DNA of 10,993 nt from Bacteroidetes bacterium UBA3022 (GTDB lineage: Bacteria > Bacteroidota > Bacteroidia > Chitinophagales > BACL12), in contig DDYY01000082.1 in assembly GCA_002346225.1 (NCBI GenBank), positions 418 to 11,410 of the forward strand, given 5' to 3'. The position numbers were made by a program, and so were the translations under genes. Below the pieces are notes generated by a model. That model saw nothing but the letters and a program-made list of their open reading frames with translations, was not told where the DNA came from and searched no databases. Positions 5,422 to 10,993 of the stretch are shown in pieces. Each line of letters begins with the position of its first letter. Position 1 is the first letter of the stretch.

Positions 5422-5762
5422 TGGAACACGATAAACGACCCTGGGGTGAATATTTTGTGCTGGAAGATACAGCAACACATAAGGTTAAAAGAATAGAAGT
5501 ATATCCCGGCGGCAGGCTTTCCTATCAATACCATGCCCATAGAAGTGAGGTTTGGACAATTGTCAGCGGAACTGCCAGGGTAATATTGAATGAAGAAGCT
5601 TTTAATCTGGCAAGTGGTGAGTATATCTATATCCCGCAAGGAGCAAGACACCGCATAGAGAACCCTTCCGATACAACACTGGTATTCATAGAAGTGCAGG
5701 TGGGGACTTATTTCGGTGAGGACGATATTGTAAGACTGGAAGACGATTATAACAGAAAATAA
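5421..5762 (+). CDS. Cupin protein, mannose-6-phosphate isomerase type II domain (separate half of ManC)
   Basis: A 113-residue single-domain cupin matching the C-terminal isomerase domain of bifunctional ManC. It begins with RPWGEYFVL (6-14) and has cupin motif 1 (G30 to G50, with H38, H40 and E43) and motif 2 GEYIYIPQGARHRIEN (66-81, with H77); H38, H40, E43 and H77 are the expected metal ligands. The end EVQVGTYFGEDDIVRLEDDY (91-110) matches the family tail. The usual EHW after the metal-site Glu is EVW here. The family interconverts fructose 6-phosphate and mannose 6-phosphate, which would supply the preceding enzyme after a phosphomannomutase not seen here. The one-base overlap with manC and the 3-base gap to the next gene place it firmly in the operon. 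Catalytic activity as a lone domain is likely but unproven from sequence. Confidence 0.88.
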   Translation: MEHDKRPWGEYFVLEDTATHKVKRIEVYPGGRLSYQYHAHRSEVWTIVSGTARVILNEEAFNLASGEYIYIPQGARHRIENPSDTTLVFIEVQVGTYFGEDDIVRLEDDYNRK

Positions 5763-5765
5763 CAT

Positions 5766-7028
5766 ATGGATTTAAAAAATAGTAAAATAGCGGTAATTGG
5801 TCTTGGCTATGTAGGACTGCCATTGGCGGTGGAATTTGGAAAAAAACGGCCTACTATTGGTTTTGATATCAATAGGTCAAGAGTTGAAGCACTGAAGGAA
5901 GGCGTGGATCATACTCTTGAAATAACAGCCGAGGATTTATTGGCTGCGAATCATCTGGAACTCACCAATGATTTAGCACCAGTCGGAGAAGCCAACGTCT
6001 TTATCATTACTGTACCAACTCCTGTAGATAAATCTAATAATCCTGACCTTGGTCCGGTATTGAAAGCCTCTGAAATGGTAGCCGGCTTGCTGAAGAAAGG
6101 CGATGTGGTTATTTATGAATCAACGGTATATCCGGGATGTACAGAAGAAGAATGTGTGCCGGTATTGGAGTCTTCATCTGGGTTAACATTCAATGAAGAC
6201 TTCTATTGTGGGTATTCGCCCGAAAGAATCAATCCCGGTGATAAGACACATACACTCACCACCATTAAAAAGGTAACTTCCGGAAGTACACCTGAAGTAG
6301 GAAAGGCAATTGACGAGCTCTATGCATCGATCATTTCGGCAGGTACCCACCTGGCACCCAGCATTAAAGTAGCAGAGGCTGCCAAAGTCATAGAAAATGC
6401 TCAGCGCGATATCAATATAGCATTTGTCAATGAACTGGCTAAAATCTTCAACAGACTGGGTATTGATACCAATCAGGTATTAGAAGCCTCCAGTACAAAG
6501 TGGAACTTTCTTCCCTTTAAGCCCGGGCTGGTAGGCGGACACTGTATTGGCGTTGATCCCTACTACCTGGCACAAAAAGCACAACAGGTGGGCTACCATC
6601 CGGAGATTATTCTGGCAGGCCGCAGGTTGAATGACAGCATGGGTGCCTATGTAGTGGAAGAGGTAGTCAAGCTGATGGTGAAAAAGAGTATTCAGGTGGT
6701 GAATGCGAAGTGTCTGGTGCTGGGATTTACTTTTAAAGAGAATTGTCCGGATGTACGGAATACAAAAGTAATTGATATAGTAACCGAATTACGCAGCTAT
6801 CATATTGAGCCAATAGTATATGATCCTTGGGCAAATCCAACTGAAGTAGTGCACGAATACGGAATAGAAGTAGTGAATGAACTTCCTGTAGGTCAGTTTG
6901 CGGCCGTTATTCTTGCGGTTGCTCACAAGGAGTTTGCAGATATAAATATTAAGGGTTTAATTAATGGAGGTGTGATTTATGATGTTAAAGGCGTTTTAGA
7001 TAAAGATGTTTCTGACGCAAGATTGTAA
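5766..7028 (+). CDS. tviB: UDP-N-acetyl-hexosamine 6-dehydrogenase, TviB/WbpO type (nucleotide sugar dehydrogenase)
   Basis: NAD-dependent four-electron dehydrogenase oxidising C6 of UDP-GlcNAc or UDP-GalNAc to the uronic acid; cytosolic. Motifs are GLGYVGLPLA (12-21), ITVPTPV (81-87), YESTVYPGCTEEECVPVL (117-134), SPERINPGD (151-159), AAKVIENAQRD (205-215), WNFLPFKPGLVGGHCIGVDPYYL with catalytic C260, and GFTFKENCPDVRNTKV in the C-terminal domain. The long match to Vi-antigen TviB, including its ending in D-x-R-L, separates it from the UDP-glucose dehydrogenase at 3102. The 420-residue length fits. Neighbours give two possible uses: with the WbpP/TviC-like epimerase at 8705 it would make UDP-GalNAcA, and with the WbpB- and WbpD-like genes immediately downstream it would supply UDP-GlcNAcA to the diacetamido-uronate route. 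The sequence alone does not settle GlcNAc versus GalNAc preference. Confidence 0.9.
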   Translation: MDLKNSKIAVIGLGYVGLPLAVEFGKKRPTIGFDINRSRVEALKEGVDHTLEITAEDLLAANHLELTNDLAPVGEANVFIITVPTPVDKSNNPDLGPVLKASEMVAGLLKKGDVVIYESTVYPGCTEEECVPVLESSSGLTFNEDFYCGYSPERINPGDKTHTLTTIKKVTSGSTPEVGKAIDELYASIISAGTHLAPSIKVAEAAKVIENAQRDINIAFVNELAKIFNRLGIDTNQVLEASSTKWNFLPFKPGLVGGHCIGVDPYYLAQKAQQVGYHPEIILAGRRLNDSMGAYVVEEVVKLMVKKSIQVVNAKCLVLGFTFKENCPDVRNTKVIDIVTELRSYHIEPIVYDPWANPTEVVHEYGIEVVNELPVGQFAAVILAVAHKEFADINIKGLINGGVIYDVKGVLDKDVSDARL

Positions 7029-7058
7029 TCAATTTCAACAATATATCAAGAGTAATAA

Positions 7059-7646
7059 ATGAATACAGAAGACTTCTTTGTTCATCCTACAGCTGTTATA
7101 GATAATCCATGCACAATAGGAAAGGGAACCAAAATTTGGCACTTTTCGCACGTGATGTCCAACTGTACTTTGGGCGAAAATTGCAATTTAGGCCAGAACG
7201 TGGTCATCTCGCCAGAAGTGGTGCTCGGTAACAATGTGAAGATTCAAAACAACGTGTCCATTTATACAGGAGTAACCTGTGAAGACGATGTTTTTCTCGG
7301 GCCCTCTTGTGTGTTCACCAATGTAATCAACCCGCGCAGTGCGATCAACCGCCGAGGTCAATACGCCAGAACAACGGTGAAGCAAGGAGCGAGTATTGGC
7401 GCCAATGCCACAATTGTTTGCGGACATGATATTGGTCGGTTTGCTTTTATCGGGGCGGGCGCTGTGGTAACCAAGAATGTACCAGATTACGCCTTGGTGG
7501 TGGGCAATCCGGCCCGACAAATGGGGTGGATGAGCGAGTATGGCCACCGACTAGAATTCGACCAAAACGGATGGGCCACCTGTCTGGAATCTGGAGATAA
7601 ATACCGTTTGCAAGACGGATTAGTTTCAAAAGTAGCAGTAGACTAG
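7059..7646 (+). CDS. wbpD: UDP-2-acetamido-3-amino-2,3-dideoxy-glucuronate N-acetyltransferase, WbpD/WlbB type
   Basis: Left-handed beta-helix acetyltransferase of 195 residues that, by family, transfers acetyl from acetyl-CoA to the 3-amino group of UDP-GlcNAc(3NH2)A. Hexapeptide-repeat turns run from about residue 13 to 150 (IGKGTKIWHFSHV, LGENCNLGQNV, LGNNVKIQNNVSIY, IGANATIV, IGAGAVV). Diagnostic stretches shared with Pseudomonas WbpD are WHFSHV (27-32), KIQNNVSIY (61-69), FTNVINPRSAI (86-96) and ALVVGNPARQMGWMS (145-159). After the helix is a 35-residue tail. The stop is followed 2 bases later by the WbpB/WlbA-type gene, which acts two steps earlier in the same pathway. The aminotransferase acting between them is absent from the window. 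GC content is visibly higher here than in the genes after 8700. Confidence 0.9.
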   Translation: MNTEDFFVHPTAVIDNPCTIGKGTKIWHFSHVMSNCTLGENCNLGQNVVISPEVVLGNNVKIQNNVSIYTGVTCEDDVFLGPSCVFTNVINPRSAINRRGQYARTTVKQGASIGANATIVCGHDIGRFAFIGAGAVVTKNVPDYALVVGNPARQMGWMSEYGHRLEFDQNGWATCLESGDKYRLQDGLVSKVAVD

Positions 7647-7648
7647 CA

Positions 7649-8677
7649 ATGTCAAGAATCATACAGTTTGCCGTAGTAGGCTGTGGTCACATCGGTAAGC
7701 GCCACGCCGAAATGATTAAGCGCAATGCAGAGTCAGAATTGGTCGCTCTGGTAGATATCAAGAAATCAGAAGAGTTGAATATTGACGTTTTTGGTGTTCC
7801 ATTGTACCCATCTATTGACGAAATGCTCAAGAGCCACCCTGATGTGGAGGTGGTCAATATTGCTACTCCCAATGGACTGCATGCCGAACAGGCCCTGAAG
7901 TGCCTAGAAGCCCGCAAACATGTGGTCATTGAAAAGCCAATGGCACTACATAAACAGGATGCCGAAAAAGTAATTTTCAAAGCCCTGCAGGTCAATCGGC
8001 ATGTATTTGCCGTAATGCAGAATCGCTACTCACCACCTTCCGTTTGGATCAAAGAATTGATTGAAGACCACCTGCTTGGAAAGATTTATATGGTGCAGGT
8101 GAATTGCTATTGGAACCGTGATGATCGCTACTATAAGAAGGGCAGCTGGCATGGCAAAGCCGATTTAGATGGCGGTACCCTCTTCACCCAGTTCAGTCAT
8201 TTCATTGACATTATGTACTGGCTGTTTGGCGACATAGAAGACATTCAAGCGCGTTTTGCCGATTTCAATCACGAAAAGTCTACAGACTTTGAAGACAGTG
8301 GTCTGGTTTCTTTCCGTTTTGTGAATGGAGGCATGGGGTGTATCAATTACTCCACCTCTATTTGGAACCAAAACCTCGAAAGTAGCATGACCATCATTGC
8401 CGAAAAAGGCAGCGTGAAAATTGGTGGACAATACATGAATGAGGTAGAGGTTTGTCATATAGAAGGCTACACTATGCCAGAATTAGCCCCTACCAATCCT
8501 GGGAACGATTACGGGGCCTACAAGGGATCGGCAGCCAATCACCATTACATCATAGAGAACGTAGTGGACGTGCTGAACAACCGGGCTACCATCACCACCA
8601 ATGCACTAGAGGGGCTGAAAGTGGTAGATATAATTGAACGCATTTATCAAGCCGCTGATCGGCAGGCAAAAAATTAG
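7649..8677 (+). CDS. wbpB: UDP-N-acetyl-2-amino-2-deoxy-glucuronate 3-dehydrogenase, WbpB/WlbA type (Gfo/Idh/MocA family)
   Basis: Oxidises C3 of UDP-GlcNAcA to the 3-keto sugar with a recycled NAD, preparing it for transamination. The protein has 342 residues. An N-terminal Rossmann fold carries GCGHIGKRH (11-19) and the family EKP motif with K96; the C-terminal alpha/beta domain has NRYSPP (125-130), CYWNRDDRYY (153-162), DGGTLFTQFSHFIDIMYWLFGD (174-195, with candidate catalytic H184), and EKGSVKIGGQYMNEVE followed by ANHHYIIENV. This WlbA-like set of motifs distinguishes it from general myo-inositol dehydrogenases. It is nearly adjacent to the WbpD-like gene and downstream of the TviB-like dehydrogenase that would make its substrate. 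Family is firm; the substrate is inferred from motifs and context. Confidence 0.9.
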   Translation: MSRIIQFAVVGCGHIGKRHAEMIKRNAESELVALVDIKKSEELNIDVFGVPLYPSIDEMLKSHPDVEVVNIATPNGLHAEQALKCLEARKHVVIEKPMALHKQDAEKVIFKALQVNRHVFAVMQNRYSPPSVWIKELIEDHLLGKIYMVQVNCYWNRDDRYYKKGSWHGKADLDGGTLFTQFSHFIDIMYWLFGDIEDIQARFADFNHEKSTDFEDSGLVSFRFVNGGMGCINYSTSIWNQNLESSMTIIAEKGSVKIGGQYMNEVEVCHIEGYTMPELAPTNPGNDYGAYKGSAANHHYIIENVVDVLNNRATITTNALEGLKVVDIIERIYQAADRQAKN

Positions 8678-8704
8678 TCCTGTTAAACGAATAAGAATTA
8701 AATA

Positions 8705-9658
8705 ATGAGGGTTTTAATCACTGGTGGCGCAGGTTTCATTGGATCAAACCTAGTTAAGTTTCTTCTTGGTCAAGAAAACGTTGACGAAGTCAGAGTAATG
8801 GATAATCTGGCAACAGGCTACCGAAAGAACTTGGCAGAATTTGAAACTAACCCAAAGTTTCGATTTTTAAATGGAGATATCCGCCTCGCGAAGGATTGCG
8901 AAGAAGCCGTTAAAGGTGTAACGCATATTTCTCATCAAGCTGCTTTAGGTTCCGTTCCTCGTTCTATAGAAGATCCATTTACATCACATGATGTGAATGT
9001 TAACGGTTTTATAAACATACTTGAAGCTGCTCGTAAGGAAGGTATTCAAACAATTGCATATGCATCATCTTCCGCCGTTTATGGTGATTCTGAACTTTCT
9101 CCGAAAAAGGAAGAAGTCACAGGCAAACTCCTCTCGCCCTATGCGGCAACTAAAATGGCGAATGAATTATACGCAGAAGTCTATTCCAAGAATTATAATA
9201 TGACCTTAACGGGCTTTAGATATTTTAATGTTTTTGGTCCGAAACAAGATCCGACTGGTGCCTATGCTGCTGTGATCCCTATATTTATTTCTCATGCACT
9301 TAAAGGGCAGGCTCCGATCATTAATGGAGACGGTACAATAACTCGTGATTTTACTCCGGTATCTAATGTGGTGCTTGCCAATTGGTTAGCACTAACAAAG
9401 AATTGTTCTGAAGGCCATTATGTTTATAATGTTGCGTGCGGCGATTCTACAAGCCTATTGAACCTATGGGAGTTGATTTCTGAAATTGTAGGTAGCCCAC
9501 GAGAGAATGTGATTTTTGGACCTGTCCGAAAGGGTGATATACTTTTCTCACTCGCAGATATTAAGGCGATAAAAGAAGACTTGGGTTACGAAGAAGACTC
9601 AGACTTGAAAAACGCCCTTAAATCTGCTGTAGATTACTACAAACAATCAATTCAATGA
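8705..9658 (+). CDS. UDP-N-acetyl-hexosamine(uronate) 4-epimerase, WbpP/TviC-like (extended SDR)
   Basis: NAD-dependent sugar-nucleotide epimerase of 317 residues. It shows the Rossmann motif GGAGFIGS (7-14), HQAALGSVPRSIEDPFTSHDVNVNGFINIL (77-106), catalytic SSS (121-123) and Y146-x3-K150 in SPYAATK, and RYFNVFGPKQDPTGAYAAVIP. The AALGSVPRSIxDPxTSHDxNVNG and QDPxGAYAAVIP signatures belong to the WbpP/TviC group, which interconverts UDP-GlcNAc/UDP-GalNAc or their uronic acids, so it may work with the TviB-like enzyme at 5766 to give UDP-GalNAcA. Where WbpP has an RDFC(F/Y) motif this protein has RDFTPVSNV. It begins 27 bases after the previous gene, and its stop overlaps the next start by 4 bases (ATGA). 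GC drops noticeably from here on. Confidence 0.85.
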   Translation: MRVLITGGAGFIGSNLVKFLLGQENVDEVRVMDNLATGYRKNLAEFETNPKFRFLNGDIRLAKDCEEAVKGVTHISHQAALGSVPRSIEDPFTSHDVNVNGFINILEAARKEGIQTIAYASSSAVYGDSELSPKKEEVTGKLLSPYAATKMANELYAEVYSKNYNMTLTGFRYFNVFGPKQDPTGAYAAVIPIFISHALKGQAPIINGDGTITRDFTPVSNVVLANWLALTKNCSEGHYVYNVACGDSTSLLNLWELISEIVGSPRENVIFGPVRKGDILFSLADIKAIKEDLGYEEDSDLKNALKSAVDYYKQSIQ

Positions 9659-10656
9659 GCGTGAAAGTATTAGTTACTGGTATCGCTGGATTTGTAGGGA
9701 TGCATGTGGCGAAATCTTTGAAGGAAAAAGGGTTTGAGGTAGTTGGAATTGATAATCTCAACGATTATTACGATGTTAACCTTAAAATCTCAAGATTGCA
9801 TGATTTAGGACTTGTCTCATTTGAAAGCGATCATCATAAAGCTGAAATTGACAATCTTACCTTCTATAAAATAGATTTGTGCAATCGTGAAGCTATAGAT
9901 GAACTTTTCAAAGTATACAATTTTAGCATTGTCATTAATCTAGCTGCTCAAGCTGGCGTAAGATTCTCAATTACTCATCCAAAATCATATATCGATTCAA
10001 ATATTAATGGTTTTTTTAATATTCTGGATGCTTCAAAAGCCTTTAAAATTGACCATCTAATTTACGCTTCTAGCAGCTCAGTATATGGTAATTCGATTAA
10101 TACGCCTTTTCGGGTTGAGCAACGCACCGACAATCCAATTTCGATGTACGCAGCAACAAAAAAGGCCAACGAATTAATGGCTGAAACATATAGCCATTTG
10201 CATGGCTTAAGTACAAGCGGTCTTCGTTTTTTTACTGTTTACGGACCTTATGGTAGACCAGATATGGCTTATTTCAGCTTCACAAAAAGCATTTTAGAAG
10301 GTAAGCCAATCAAACTCTTTAATGGTGGAGATTTACATCGAGATTTCACTTACATAGATGATATAGTTAATTCCATTGTAGCACTATGTGAAAAGGGGGC
10401 TGAAAAAAAAGGTGGCGCCTCACTTTACAACATTGGTCGTGGTGAACCTCAATTGATAAAGGAGTTTGTAACTACTTTGGAGGAATTAATTGGAAAAAAG
10501 GCGTTAGTCGAAGTTGTGGAAAAGCAACCAGGAGACGTGGATATAACCTATGCTGATATATCTTCATTGCAAAATTATCTTGGCATAAGGCCAGAGATAA
10601 GTTTGAAAGAAGGTTTGAGCTCTTTTTATAACTGGTACAAAAGGTACTACATATAG
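9655..10656 (+). CDS. UDP-glucuronate 4-epimerase (extended SDR)
   Basis: Converts UDP-glucuronate, made by the dehydrogenase at 3102, to UDP-galacturonate. It has 333 residues. The Rossmann motif is GIAGFVG (9-15), followed by the family-specific DNLNDYYDVNLK (33-44), NLAAQAGVRFSI (95-106), YASSSSVYG (137-145), Y165-x3-K169 in MYAATKKANELMAETYSHLHG, and LRFFTVYGPYGRPDMAYF with RDFTYIDDIV. The NDYYDxxLK and AGVRxSI stretches are hallmarks of LpsL/Cap1J-type glucuronate epimerases and are absent from plain GalE. The ATG shares four bases with the stop of the preceding epimerase, so translation is probably coupled. The gene is AT-rich compared with the left of the window (19 G+C in the 60 bases at 9781-9840). 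Downstream, 8 bases separate it from the flippase start. Confidence 0.92.
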   Translation: MSVKVLVTGIAGFVGMHVAKSLKEKGFEVVGIDNLNDYYDVNLKISRLHDLGLVSFESDHHKAEIDNLTFYKIDLCNREAIDELFKVYNFSIVINLAAQAGVRFSITHPKSYIDSNINGFFNILDASKAFKIDHLIYASSSSVYGNSINTPFRVEQRTDNPISMYAATKKANELMAETYSHLHGLSTSGLRFFTVYGPYGRPDMAYFSFTKSILEGKPIKLFNGGDLHRDFTYIDDIVNSIVALCEKGAEKKGGASLYNIGRGEPQLIKEFVTTLEELIGKKALVEVVEKQPGDVDITYADISSLQNYLGIRPEISLKEGLSSFYNWYKRYYI

Positions 10657-10664
10657 GTAATAGT

Positions 10665-10993
10665 TTGCGAGCAATTGCATTTAAGGGATTAAAGTGGTCT
10701 TCAATACAGCAATTGGGAGTTCAATTGCTCAACTACGCATCTGTAGTTGCTTTAGCCTTCTGGGTTGATCCTGAAGTTCATGGTTTCTTTGCCATTGCAT
10801 CCCTAGCAGCAGGATTAGCAGGAGTACTTGGAGCTATGGGACTAGGTGAAATAATCATTAAAGATGTAGACGAAAACTTTCAAGATAAAGTGCCAGCATA
10901 TTGGAGTTTAGTTTTATTGGTTGCAGGGTTACTTTATATTCTATCCTGTGGACTAAGTTTAATTGTAAGTACTGTAAGTACCCCTTTTTTCAG
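10665..10993 (+). CDS. Polysaccharide flippase (Wzx/MOP superfamily), N-terminal part, cut by window end
   Basis: An open frame of 109 complete codons runs to the window edge from a TTG at 10665; no ATG or GTG lies between the upstream in-frame stop (10629-10631) and that point. The peptide begins MRAIAFKGLKWSSIQQLG, typical of WzxC/TuaB-like oligosaccharide transporters, whose N-termini read KGxKWSxxxQ. Three hydrophobic segments are evident at about residues 14-34, 38-58 and 79-101, with the loop IIKDVDENFQDKVPAYW between the second and third. Such proteins have about 12-14 membrane spans and flip lipid-linked repeat units across the inner membrane, so this implies Wzx/Wzy-dependent assembly of the polymer. 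The TTG start is the only usual start codon available, but it could be wrong. Confidence 0.8.
   Translation, partial: MRAIAFKGLKWSSIQQLGVQLLNYASVVALAFWVDPEVHGFFAIASLAAGLAGVLGAMGLGEIIIKDVDENFQDKVPAYWSLVLLVAGLLYILSCGLSLIVSTVSTPFF

Noticed and set aside
5250..5765. Long open frame (171 codons) on the minus strand
   Set aside because: It lies opposite the end of manC and the whole cupin gene, both strongly supported by family motifs, and its translation resembles no family I know.

Overview
The window looks like a chromosomal envelope-polysaccharide locus from a member of the Bacteroidota, perhaps a Chitinophaga- or Sphingobacterium-like lineage. The order-level guess is inference. It rests on Bacteroidota-type promoter matches (TAnnTTTG), the near absence of Shine-Dalgarno sequences, a winged-helix regulator of a type I know from Bacteroidota capsule loci, and proteins that resemble Bacteroidota versions. 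All complete genes are on the + strand.

Layout. (1) Positions 1-1518 hold the tail of a RidA-family gene and then overlapping kdsA and kdsC, two steps of CMP-Kdo supply for LPS. (2) Positions 1519-1822 are a non-coding stretch with direct repeats, a 15-bp palindrome and a good promoter match. It leads into a winged-helix regulator whose second domain looks like a nucleotidyltransferase that has lost its catalytic residues. (3) Positions 2363-3101 are the most unusual part. A four-helix-bundle (S23 / 23S-rRNA intervening-sequence protein) gene lies between two 66-bp arrays, each of eleven degenerate hexamers. The arrays are inverted relative to each other, and a perfect 18-bp palindrome sits beside the right one. 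(4) Positions 3102-10993 are a tightly packed nucleotide-sugar operon: UDP-glucose dehydrogenase, GDP-mannose pyrophosphorylase with its cupin isomerase domain as a separate overlapping gene, a TviB/WbpO-type UDP-HexNAc dehydrogenase, a WbpD-type N-acetyltransferase, a WbpB/WlbA-type dehydrogenase, a WbpP/TviC-type 4-epimerase, a UDP-glucuronate 4-epimerase, and the start of a flippase cut by the window edge.

Together these genes predict UDP-GlcA and UDP-GalA, GDP-mannose, UDP-GlcNAcA/GalNAcA, and most of the route to a 2,3-diacetamido-uronic acid. The polymer would be acidic and rich in uronic acids, exported by a Wzx/Wzy-type system. The aminotransferase that must act between the WbpB- and WbpD-like steps is not in the window, nor are glycosyltransferases or a polymerase, so the locus probably continues to the right. 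GC content falls from about half in the left genes to about 30-40% in the last genes, which fits the mosaic make-up usual for such loci.
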